64,000 bases of DNA, taken from positions 1 to 64,000 of the forward strand of contig NW_026089481.1 of the NCBI RefSeq assembly GCF_933775445.1, in the 5' to 3' direction. The DNA comes from Argentina anserina (Eukaryota; Streptophyta; Magnoliopsida; Rosales; Rosaceae). The stretch's first letter is position 1. Every line of letters begins with the position of its first letter. The notes beneath the pieces are model-generated. The model worked only from the letters and a program-made list of their open reading frames with translations. It searched no databases and had not been told where the DNA came from. A program made the position numbers and the translations under genes. Positions 49,801 through 61,800 of this stretch are shown here, piece after piece.

Positions 49801-50474
49801 GCGTATCTTTACTATTCCAATTGTGTATCTTTTCATTTCTCGTTTGAGTATCTTTCTGTAAGTCTTCTGATGCGAGTTTCTATTGAATTTGAGAGTTTTG
49901 CAAGTGTGGGAGTGTGTTTCTTTCAAACTGAGTATCTTTACATCGTTTGCGTATCTTTACTATTCCAATTGTGTATCTTTACATCGTTTCCGTATCTTTA
50001 CTATTCCAATTGTGTATCTTTACATCGTTTGCGTATCTTTACTATTCCAATTGTGTATCTTTACATCGTTTGCGTATCTTTACTATTCCAATTCAGTATC
50101 TTTTCATTTCTCGTTTGAGTATCTTTCTGTAAGGCTTTCTGATGCGAGTTTCTATTGAATTTCAGAGTTTTGCAAGTGTGGGAGTGTGTTTCTTTCAAAC
50201 TGAGTATCTTTACATCGTTTGCGTATGTTTACTATTCCAATTGTGTATCTTTTCATCGTTTGCGTATCTTTACTATTCCAATTGTGTATCTTTTCTTTTC
50301 TCGTTTGAGTATCTTTCTGTAAGGCTTCTGATGCGAGTTTCTATTGTATTTGAGAGTTTTGCAAGTGTGGGAGTGTGTTTCTTTCAAACTGAGTATCTTT
50401 ACATCGTTTGCGTATCTTTACTATTCCAATTGTGTATCTTTACATCGTTTGCGTATCTTTACTATTCCAAATGT

Positions 50475-52190
50475 GTATCTTTTCATTTCTCGTTTGAGTA
50501 TCTTTCTGTAAGTCTTTCTGATGCGAGTTTCTATTGAATTTGAGAGTTTTGCAAGTGTGGGAGTGTGTTTCTTTCAAACTGAGTATCTTTACATCGTTTG
50601 CGTATCTTTACTATTCCAATTGTGTATCTTTACATCGTTTGCGTATCTTTACTATTCCAATTGTGTATCTTTTCATTTCTCGTTTGAGTATCTTTCTGTA
50701 AGTCTTCTGATGCGAGTTTCTATTGAATTTGAGAGTTTTGCAAGTGTGGGAGTGTGTTTCTTTCAAACTGAGTATCTTTACATCGTTTGCGTATCTTTAC
50801 TATTCCAATTGTGTATCTTTACATCGTTTGCGTATCTTTACTATTCCAATTGTGTATCTTTACATCGTTTGCGTATCTTTACTATTCCAATTGTGTATCT
50901 TTACATCGTTTGCGTATCTTTACTATTCCAATTCAGTATCTTTTCATTTCTCGTTTGAGTATCTTTCTGTAAGGCTTTCTGATGCGAGTTTCTATTGAAT
51001 TTCAGAGTTTTGCAAGTGTGGGAGTGTGTTTCTTTCAAACTGAGTATCTTTACATCGTTTACGTATGTTTACTATTCCAATTGTGTATCTTTTCATCGTT
51101 TGCGTATCTTTACTATTCCAATTGTGTATCTTTTCTTTTATCGTTTGAGTATCTTTCTGTAAGGCTTCTGATGCGAGTTTCTATTGTATTTGAGAGTTTT
51201 GCAAGTGTGGGAGTGTGTTTCTTTCAAACTGAGTATCTTTACATCGTTTGCGTATCTTTACTATTCCAATTGTGTATCTTTACATCGTTTGCGTATCTTT
51301 ACTATTCCAATTGTGTATCTTTACATCGTTTGCGTATCTTTACTATTCCAATTGTGTATCTTTTCATTTCTCGTTTGAGTATCTTTCTGTAAGGCTTCTG
51401 ATGCGAGTTTCTATTGAATTTGAGAGTTTTGCAAGTGTGGGAGTGTGTTTCTTTCAAACTGAGTATCTTTACATCGTTTGCGTATGTTTACTATTCCAAT
51501 TGTGTATCTTTACATCGTTTGCGTATCTTTACTATTCCAAATGTGTATCTTTTCATTTCTCGTTTGAGTATCTTTCTGTAAGGCTTTCTGATGCGAGTTT
51601 CTATTGAATTTGAGAGTTTTGCAAGTGTGGGAGTGTGTTTCTTTCAAACTGAGTATCTTTACATCGTTTGCGTATCTTTACTATTCCAATTGTGTATCTT
51701 TACATCGTTTGCGTATCTTTACTATTCCAATTGTGTATCTTTTCATTTCTCGTTTGAGTATCTTTCTGTAAGTCTTCTGATGCGAGTTTCTATTGAATTT
51801 GAGAGTTTTGCAAGTGTGGGAGTGTGTTTCTTTCAAACTGAGTATCTTTACATCGTTTGCGTATCTTTAATATTCCAATTGTGTATCTTTACATCGTTTC
51901 CGTATCTTTACTATTCCAATTGTGTATCTTTACATCGTTTGCGTATCTTTACTATTCGAATTGTGTATCTTTACATCGTTTGCGTATCTTTACTATTCCA
52001 ATTCAGTATCTTTTCATTTCTCGTTTGAGTATCTTTCTGTAAGGCTTTCTGATGCGAGTTTCTATTGAATTTCAGAGTTTTGCAAGTGTGGGAGTGTGTT
52101 TCTTTCAAACTGAGTATCTTTACATCGTTTGCGTATGTTTACTATTCCAATTGTGTATCTTTTCATCGTTTGCGTATCTTTACTATTCCA
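50475..52190 (+). repeat. Partial HOR, 1,070 bp
   Basis: Monomers of 189 and 272 bp from D landmark 50521 recur from 51591 (offset 1,070 = 189+272+189+230+190). Differences are more numerous than in the large HORs: TTTAATATTCC near 51867, TATTCGAATTG near 51955 and TTTACGTATG near 51059. The TATTCGAATTG marker matches the 3,928-bp HOR, so cassettes are shared across the domain border. Confidence 0.75.
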
Positions 52191-53075
52191 AATGTGTATC
52201 TTTTCATTTCTCGTTTGAGTATCTTTCTGTAAGGCTTTCTGATGCGAGTTTCTATTGAATTTGAGAGTTTTGCAAGTGTGGGAGTGTGTTTCTTTCAAAC
52301 TGAGTATCTTTACATCGTTTGCGTATCTTTACTATTCCAATTGTGTATCTTTACATCGTTTGCGTATCTTTACTATTCCAATTGTGTATCTTTATATCGT
52401 TTGCGTATCTTTACTATTCCAATTGTGTATCTTTTCATTTCTCGTTTGAGTATCTTTCTGTAAGGCTTCTGATGCGAGTTTCTATTGAATTTGAGAGTTT
52501 TGCAAGTGTGGGAGTGTGTTTCTTTCAAACTGAGTATCTTTACATCGTTTGCGTATCTTTACTATTCCAATTGTGTATCTTTACATCGTTTGCGTATCTT
52601 TACTATTCCAATTGTGTATCTTTTCATTTCTCGTTTGAGTATCTTTCTGTAAGGCTTGTGATGCGAGTTTCTATTGTATTTGAAAGTTTTGCAAGTGTGG
52701 GAGTGTGTTTCTTTCAAACTGAGTATCTTTACATCGTTTGCGTATCTTTACTATTCCAATTGTGTATCTTTAAATCGTTTGCGTATCTTTACTATTCCAA
52801 TTGTGTATCTTTTCATTTCTCGTTTGAGTATCTTTCTGTAAGGCTTCTGATGCGAGTTTCTATTGAATTTGAGAGTTTTGCAAGTGTGGGAGTGTGTTTC
52901 TTTCAAACTGAGTATCTTTACATCGTTTGCGTATCTTTACTATTCCAATTGTGTATCTTTACATCGTTTCCGTATCTTTACTATTCCAATTGTGTATCTT
53001 TACATCGTTTGCGTATCTTTACTATTCCAATTGTGTATCTTTACATCGTTTGCGTATCTTTACTATTCCAATTCA

Positions 53076-53306
53076 GTATCTTTTCATTTCTCGTTTGAGT
53101 ATCTTTCTGTAAGGCTTTCTGATGCGAGTTTCTATTGAATTTCAGAGTTTTGCAAGTGTGGGAGTGTGTTTCTTTCAAACTGAGTATCTTTACATCGTTT
53201 GCGTATCTTTACTATTCCAATTGTGTATCTTTACATCGTTTGCGTATCTTTACTATTCCAATTGTGTATCTTTAAATCGTTTGCGTATCTTTACTATTCC
53301 AATTGT
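53076..53306 (+). repeat. 231-bp monomer (n = 3, long D), example
   Basis: Three 41-bp subrepeats with the long D. The last subrepeat has the TTTAAATCG variant. It is followed directly by a 230-bp monomer, so this domain runs on n = 3 monomers, while the left end runs on n = 2. Confidence 0.9.
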
Positions 53307-53579
53307 GTATCTTTTCATTTCTCGTTTGAGTATCTTTCTGTAAGGCTTTCTGATGCGAGTTTCTATTGAATTTCAGAGTTTTGCAAGTGTGGGAGTGTGT
53401 TTCTTTCAAACTGAGTATCTTTACATCGTTTGCGTATCTTTACTATTCCAATTGTGTATCTTTACATCGTTTGCGTATCTGTACTATTCCAATTGTGTAT
53501 CTTTACATCGTTTGCGTATCTTTACTATTCCATTTGTGTATCTTTTCATTTCTCGTTTGAGTATCTTTCTGTAAGTCTT

Positions 53580-55259
53580 CTGATGCGAGTTTCTATTGAA
53601 TTTGAGAGTTTTGCAAGTGTGGGAGTGTGTTTCTTTCAAATTGAGTATCTTTACATCGTTTGCGTATCTTTACTATTCCAATTGTGTATCTTTACATCGT
53701 TTCCGTATCTTTACTATTCCAATTGTGTATCTTTACATCGTTTGCGTATCTTTACTATTCCAATTCAGTATCTTTTCATTTCTCGTTTGAGTATCTTTCT
53801 GTAAGGCTTTCTGATGCGAGTTTCTATTGAATTTCAGAGTTTTGCAAGTGTGGGAGTGTGTTTCTTTCAAACTGAGTATCTTTACATCGTTTGCGTATCT
53901 TTACTATTCCAATTGTGTATCTTTTCATCGTTTGCGTATCTTTACTATTCCAATTGTGTATCTTTTCTTTTCTCGTTTGAGTATCTTTCTGTAAGGCTTC
54001 TGATGCTAGTTTCTATTGTATTTGAGAGTTTTGCAAGTGTGGGAGTGTGTTTCTTTCAAACTGAGTATCTTTACATCGTTTGCGTATCTTTACTATTCCA
54101 ATTGTGTATCTTTACATCGTTTGCGTATCTTTACTATTCCAATTGTGTATCTTTACATCGTTTGCGTATCTTTACTATTCCAATTGTGTATCTTTTCATT
54201 TCTCGTTTGAGTATCTTTCTGTAAGTCTTCTGATGCGAGTTTCTATTGAATTTGAGAGTTTTGCAAGTGTGGGAGTGTGTTTCTTTCAAACTGAGTATCT
54301 TTACATCGTTTGCGTATCTTTACTATTCCAATTGTGTATCTTTACATCGTTTGCGTATCTTTACTATTCCAAATGTGTATCTTTTCATTTCTCGTTTGAG
54401 TATCTTTCTGTAAGGCTTTCTGATGCGAGTTTCTATTGAATTTGAGAGTTTTGCAAGTGTGGGAGTGTGTTTCTTTCAAATTGAGTATCTTTACATCGTT
54501 TGCGTATCTTTACTATTCCAATTGTGTATCTTTACATCGTTTCCGTATCTTTACTATTCCAATTGTGTATCTTTACATCGTTTGCGTATCTTTACTATTC
54601 CAATTCAGTATCTTTTCATTTCTCGTTTGAGTATCTTTCTGTAAGGCTTTCTGATGCGAGTTTCTATTGAATTTCAGAGTTTTGCAAGTGTGGGAGTGTG
54701 TTTCTTTCAAACTGAGTATCTTTACATCGTTTGCGTATCTTTACTATTCCAATTGTGTATCTTTTCATCGTTTGCGTATCTTTACTATTCCAATTGTGTA
54801 TCTTTTCTTTTCTCGTTTGAGTATCTTTCTGTAAGGCTTCTGATGCTAGTTTCTATTGTATTTGAGAGTTTTGCAAGTGTGGGAGTGTGTTTCTTTCAAA
54901 CTGAGTATCTTTACATCGTTTGCGTATCTTTACTATTCCAATTGTGTATCTTTACATCGTTTGCGTATCTTTACTATTCCAATTGTGTATCTTTACATCG
55001 TTTGCGTATCTTTACTATTCCAATTGTGTATCTTTTCATTTCTCGTTTGAGTATCTTTCTGTAAGTCTTCTGATGCGAGTTTCTATTGAATTTGAGAGTT
55101 TTGCAAGTGTGGGAGTGTGTTTCTTTCAAACTGAGTATCTTTACATCGTTTGCGTATCTTTACTATTCCAATTGTGTATCTTTACATCGTTTGCGTATCT
55201 TTACTATTCCAAATGTGTATCTTTTCATTTCTCGTTTGAGTATCTTTCTGTAAGGCTTT
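53580..55259 (+). repeat. Nested 840-bp tandem duplication
   Basis: Four monomers (231, 189, 230, 190 bp) from D landmark 53583 are repeated from 54423. The markers AAATTGAG (near 53639/54479) and GATGCTAG (54002/54842) occur in both. In the second 3,022-bp copy the same markers are seen once (56661, 57024) before that copy breaks off at 57440. Confidence 0.87.
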
Positions 55260-57440
55260 CTGATGCGAGTTTCTATTGAATTTGAGAGTTTTGCAAGTGT
55301 GGGAGTGTGTTTCTTTCAAACTGAGTATCTTTACATCGTTTGCGTATCTTTACTATTCCAATTGTGTATCTTTACATCGTTTCCGTATCTTTACTATTCC
55401 AATTGTGTATCTTTTCATTTCTCGTTTGAGTATCTTTCTGTAAGGCTTCTGATGCGAGTTTCTATTGAATTTGAGAGTTTTGCAAGTGTGGGAGTGTGTT
55501 TCTTTCAAACTGAGTATCTTTACATCGTTTGCGTATGTTTACTATTCCAATTGTGTATCTTTACATCGTTTGCGTATCTTTACTATTCCAAATGTGTATC
55601 TTTTCATTTCTCGTTTGAGTATCTTTCTGTAAGGCTTTCTGATGCGAGTTTCTATTGAATTTGAGAGTTTTGCAAGTGTGGGAGTGTGTTTCTTTCAAAC
55701 TGAGTATCTTTACATCGTTTGCGTATCTTTACTATTCCAATTGTGTATCTTTACATCGTTTGCGTATCTTTACTATTCCAATTGTGTATCTTTACATCGT
55801 TTGCGTATCTTTACTATTCCAATTGTGTATCTTTTCATTTCTCGTTTGAGTATCTTTCTGTAAGTCTTCTGATGCGAGTTTCTATTGAATTTGAGAGTTT
55901 TGCAAGTGTGGGAGTGTGTTTCTTTCAAACTGAGTATCTTTACATCGTTTGCGTATCTTTACTATTCCAATTGTGTATCTTTACATCGTTTCCGTATCTT
56001 TACTATTCCAATTGTGTATCTTTACATCGTTTGCGTATCTTTACTATTCCAATTGTGTATCTTTACATCGTTTGCGTATCTTTACTATTCCAATTCAGTA
56101 TCTTTTCATTTCTCGTTTGAGTATCTTTCTGTAAGGCTTTCTGATGCGAGTTTCTATTGAATTTCAGAGTTTTGCAAGTGTGGGAGTGTGTTTCTTTCAA
56201 ACTGAGTATCTTTACATCGTTTGCGTATCTTTACTATTCCAATTGTGTATCTTTACATCGTTTGCGTATCTTTACTATTCCAATTGTGTATCTTTAAATC
56301 GTTTGCGTATCTTTACTATTCCAATTGTGTATCTTTTCATTTCTCGTTTGAGTATCTTTCTGTAAGGCTTTCTGATGCGAGTTTCTATTGAATTTCAGAG
56401 TTTTGCAAGTGTGGGAGTGTGTTTCTTTCAAACTGAGTATCTTTACATCGTTTGCGTATCTTTACTATTCCAATTGTGTATCTTTACATCGTTTGCGTAT
56501 CTGTACTATTCCAATTGTGTATCTTTACATCGTTTGCGTATCTTTACTATTCCATTTGTGTATCTTTTCATTTCTCGTTTGAGTATCTTTCTGTAAGTCT
56601 TCTGATGCGAGTTTCTATTGAATTTGAGAGTTTTGCAAGTGTGGGAGTGTGTTTCTTTCAAATTGAGTATCTTTACATCGTTTGCGTATCTTTACTATTC
56701 CAATTGTGTATCTTTACATCGTTTCCGTATCTTTACTATTCCAATTGTGTATCTTTACATCGTTTGCGTATCTTTACTATTCCAATTCAGTATCTTTTCA
56801 TTTCTCGTTTGAGTATCTTTCTGTAAGGCTTTCTGATGCGAGTTTCTATTGAATTTCAGAGTTTTGCAAGTGTGGGAGTGTGTTTCTTTCAAACTGAGTA
56901 TCTTTACATCGTTTGCGTATCTTTACTATTCCAATTGTGTATCTTTTCATCGTTTGCGTATCTTTACTATTCCAATTGTGTATCTTTTCTTTTCTCGTTT
57001 GAGTATCTTTCTGTAAGGCTTCTGATGCTAGTTTCTATTGTATTTGAGAGTTTTGCAAGTGTGGGAGTGTGTTTCTTTCAAACTGAGTATCTTTACATCG
57101 TTTGCGTATCTTTACTATTCCAATTGTGTATCTTTACATCGTTTGCGTATCTTTACTATTCCAATTGTGTATCTTTACATCGTTTGCGTATCTTTACTAT
57201 TCCAATTGTGTATCTTTTCATTTCTCGTTTGAGTATCTTTCTGTAAGTCTTCTGATGCGAGTTTCTATTGAATTTGAGAGTTTTGCAAGTGTGGGAGTGT
57301 GTTTCTTTCAAACTGAGTATCTTTACATCGTTTGCGTATCTTTACTATTCCAATTGTGTATCTTTACATCGTTTGCGTATCTTTACTATTCCAAATGTGT
57401 ATCTTTTCATTTCTCGTTTGAGTATCTTTCTGTAAGGCTT

Positions 57441-58809
57441 GTGATGCGAGTTTCTATTGTATTTGAGAGTTTTGCAAGTGTGGGAGTGTGTTTCTTTCAA
57501 ACTGAGTATCTTTACATCGTTTGCGTATCTTTACTATTCCAATTGTGTATCTTTAAATCGTTTGCGTATCTTTACTATTCCAATTGTGTATCTTTTCATT
57601 TCTCGTTTGAGTATCTTTCTGTAAGGCTTCTGATGCGAGTTTCTATTGAATTTGAGAGTTTTGCAAGTGTGGGAGTGTGTTTCTTTCAAACTGAGTATCT
57701 TTACATCGTTTGCGTATGTTTACTATTCCAATTGTGTATCTTTACATCGTTTGCGTATCTTTACTATTCCAAATGTGTATCTTTTCATTTCTCGTTTGAG
57801 TATCTTTCTGTAAGGCTTTCTGATGCGAGTTTCTATTGAATTTGAGAGTTTTGCAAGTGTGGGAGTGTGTTTCTTTCAAACTGAGTATCTTTACATCGTT
57901 TGCGTATCTTTACTATTCCAATTGTGTATCTTTACATCGTTTGCGTATCTTTACTATTCCAATTGTGTATCTTTTCATTTCTCGTTTGAGTATCTTTCTG
58001 TAAGGCTTCTGATGCGAGTTTCTATTGAATTTGAGAGTTTTGCAAGTGTGGGAGTGTGTTTCTTTCAAACTGAGTATCTTTACATCGTTTGCGTATGTTT
58101 ACTATTCCAATTGTGTATCTTTACATCGTTTGCGTATCTTTACTATTCCAAATGTGTATCTTTTCATTTCTCGTTTGAGTATCTTTCTGTAAGGCTTTCT
58201 GATGCGAGTTTCTATTGAATTTGAGAGTTTTGCAAGTGTGGGAGTGTGTTTCTTTCAAACTGAGTATCTTTACATCGTTTGCGTATCTTTACTATTCCAA
58301 TTGTGTATCTTTACATCGTTTGCGTATCTTTACTATTCCAATTGTGTATCTTTACATCGTTTGCGTATCTTTACTATTCCAATTGTGTATCTTTACATCG
58401 TTTGCGTATCTTTACTATTCCAATTCAGTATCTTTTCATTTCTCGTTTGAGTATCTTTCTGTAAGGCTTTCTGTTGCGAGTTTCTATTGAATTTCAGAGT
58501 TTTGCAAGTGTGGGAGTGTGTTTCTTTCAAACTGAGTATCTTTACATCGTTTGCGTATGTTTACTATTCCAATTGTGTATCTTTTCATCGTTTGCGTATC
58601 TTTACTATTCCAATTGTGTATCTTTTCTTTTGTCGTTTGAGTATCTTTCTGTAAGGCTTCTGATGCGAGTTGCTATTGTATTTGAGAGTTTTGCAAGTGT
58701 GGGAGTGTGTTTCTTTCAAACTGAGTATCTTTACATCGTTTGCGTATCTTTACTATTCCAATTGTGTTTCTTTACATCGTTTGCGTATCTTTACTATTCC
58801 AATTGTGTA
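57441..58809 (+). repeat. Inter-HOR stretch of ordinary monomers
   Basis: Monomers with D landmarks at 57444, 57633, 57823, 58012, 58202, 58474 and 58663. Their variants match cassettes of the 22.9-42 kb region (GGCTTGTG with GTATTTGAG, then GTATGTTTAC with CCAAATGT). Odd bases: CTGTTGCGAG at 58472, GAGTTGCTATTG near 58668 and GTGTTTCTTTAC near 58765. I see no other content. Confidence 0.75.
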
Positions 58810-61800
58810 TCTTTACATCGTTTGCGTATCTTTACTATTCCAATTGTGTATCTTTTCATTTCTCGTTTGAGTATCTTTCTGTAAGTCTTCTGTTGCGAGT
58901 TTCTATTGAATTTGAGAGTTTTGCAAGTGTGGGAGTGTGTTTCTTTCAAACTGAGTATCTTTACATCGTTTGCGTATCTTTACTATTCCAATTGTGTATC
59001 TTTACATCGTTTGCGTATCTTTACTATTCCAATTGTGTATCTTTTCATTTCTCGTTTGAGTATCTTTCTGTAAGGCTTGTGATGCGAGTTTCTATTGTAT
59101 TTGAGAGTTTTGCAAGTGTGGGAGTGTGTTTCTTTCAAACTGAGTATCTTTACATCGTTTGCGTATGTTTACTATTCCAATTGTGTATCTTTAAATCGTT
59201 TGCGTATCTTTACTATTCCAATTCAGTATCTTTTCATTTCTCGTTTGAGTATCTTTCTGTAAGGCTTTCTGATGCGAGTTTCTATTGAATTTGAGAGTTT
59301 TGCAAGTGTGGGAGTGTGTTTCTTTCAAACTGAGTATCTTTACATCGTTTGCGTATCTTTACTATTCCAATTGTGTATCTTTACATCGTTTGCGTATCTT
59401 TACTATTCCAATTGTGTATCTTTTCATTTCTCGTAAGAGTATCTTTCTGTAAGGCTTGTGATGCGAGTTTCTATTGTATTTGAGAGTTTTGCAAGTGTGG
59501 GAGTGTGTTTCTTTCAAACTGAGTATCTTTACATCGTTTGCGTATCTTTACTATTCCAATTGTGTATCTTTAAATCGTTTGCGTATCTTTACTATTCCAA
59601 TTGTGTATCTTTTCATTTCTCGTTTGAGTATCTTTCTGTAAGGCTTCTGATGCGAGTTTCTATTGAATTTGAGAGTTTTGCAAGTGTGGGAGTGTGTTTC
59701 TTTCAAACTGAGTATCTTTACATCGTTTGCGTATGTTTACTATTCCAATTGTGTATCTTTACATCGTTTGCGTATCTTTACTATTCCAAATGTGTATCTT
59801 TTCATTTCTCGTTTGAGTATCTTTCTGTAAGGCTTTCTGATGCGAGTTTCTATTGAATTTGAGAGTTTTGCAAGTGTGGGAGTGTGTTTCTTTCAAACTG
59901 AGTATCTTTACATCGTTTGCGTATCTTTACTATTCCAATTGTGTATCTTTACATCGTTTGCGTATCTTTACTATTCCAATTGTGTATCTTTACATCATTT
60001 GCGTATCTTTACTATTCCAATTCAGTATCTTTTCATTTCTCGTTTGAGTATCTTTCTGTAAGGCTTTCTGATGCGAGTTTCTATTGAATTTCAGAGTTTT
60101 GCAAGTGTGGGAGTGTGTTTCTTTCAAACTGAGTATCTTTACATCGTTTGCGTATGTTTACTATTCCAATTGTGTATCTTTTCATCGTTTGCGTATCTTT
60201 ACTATTCCAATTGTGTATCTTTTCTTTTGTCGTTTGAGTATCTTTCTGTAAGGCTTCTGATGCGAGTTTCTATTGTATTTGAGAGTTTTGCAAGTGTGGG
60301 AGTGTGTTTCTTTCAAACTGAGTATCTTTACATCGTTTGCGTATCTTTACTATTCCAATTGTGTATCTTTACATCGTTTGCGTATCTTTACTATTCCAAT
60401 TGTGTATCTTTACATCGTTTGCGTATCTTTACTATTCCAATTGTGTATCTTTACATCGTTTGCGTATCTTTACTATACCAATTGTGTATCTTTTCATTTC
60501 TCGTTTGAGTATCTTTCTGTAAGTCTTCTGATGCGAGTTTCTATTGAATTTGAGAGTTTTGCAAGTGTGGGAGTGTGTTTCTTTCAAACTGAGTATCTTT
60601 ACATCGTTTGCGTATCTTTACTATTCCAATTGTGTATCTTTACATCGTTTGCGTATCTTTACTATTCCAATTGTGTATCTTTTCATTTCTCGTTTGAGTA
60701 TCTTTCTGTAAGGCTTGTGATGCGAGTTTCTATTGTATTTGAGAGTTTTGCAAGTGTGGGAGTGTGTTTCTTTCAAACTGAGTATCTTTACATCGTTTGC
60801 GTATGTTTACTATTCCAATTGTGTATCTTTAAATCGTTTGCGTATCTTTACTATTCCAATTCAGTATCTTTTCATTTCTCGTTTGAGTATCTTTCTGTAA
60901 GGCTTTCTGATGCGAGTTTCTATTGAATTTGAGAGTTTTGCAAGTGTGGGAGTGTGTTTCTTTCAAACTGAGTATCTTTACATCGTTTGCGTATCTTTAC
61001 TATTCCAATTGTGTATCTTTTCATCGTTTGCGTATCTTTACTATTCCAAATGTGTATCTTTTCATTTCTCGTTTGAGTATCTTTCTGTAAGGCTTTCTGA
61101 TGCGAGTTTCTATTGAATTTGAGAGTTTTGCAAGTGTGGGAGTTTCTTTCAAACTGAGTATCTTTACATCGTTTGCGTATCTTTACTATTCCAATTGTGT
61201 ATCTTTAAATCGTTTGCGTATCTTTACTATTCCAATTGTGTATCTTTTCATTTCTCGTTTGAGTATCTTTCTGTAAGGCTTTTTGATGCGAGTTTCTATT
61301 GAATTTCAGAGTTTTGCAAGTGTGGGAGTGTGTTTCTTTCAAACTGAGTATCTTTACATCGTTTGCGTATGTTTACTATTCCAATTGTGTATCTTTTCAT
61401 CGTTTGCGTATCTTTACTATTCCAATTGTGTATCTTTTCTTTTCTCGTTTGAGTATCTTTCTATAAGGCTTCTGATGCGAGTTTCTATTGTATTTGAGAG
61501 TTTTGCAAGTGTGGGAGTGTGTTTCTTTCAAACTGAGTATCTTTACATCGTTTGCGTATCTTTACTATTCCAATTGTGTATCTTTACATCGTTTGCGTAT
61601 CTTTACTATTCCAATTGTGTATCTTTACATCGTTTGCGTATCTTTACTATTCCATTTGTGTATCTTTTCATTTCTCGTTTGAGTATCTTTCTGTAAGTCT
61701 TCTGATGCGAGTTTCTATTGAATTTGAGAGTTTTGCAAGTGTGGGAGTGTGTTTCTTTCAAACTGAGTATCTTTACATCGTTTGCGTATCTTTACTATTC

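Larger units (their letters stand above)
52846..57440 (+). repeat. HOR, 3,022 bp, fourteen monomers, about 1.5 copies
   Basis: Steps of 272, 231, 230, 231, 189, 230, 190, 231, 189, 230, 190, 189, 190 and 230 bp from D landmark 52850 recur from 55872 until about 57440. Shared markers are ATCTGTACTATTCC (near 53478/56500), TTCCATTTGTG (53529/56551), AAATTGAG (53639/56661) and GATGCTAG (54002/57024). The domain has many 230/231-bp monomers, a class that is scarcer to the left. Confidence 0.9.
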
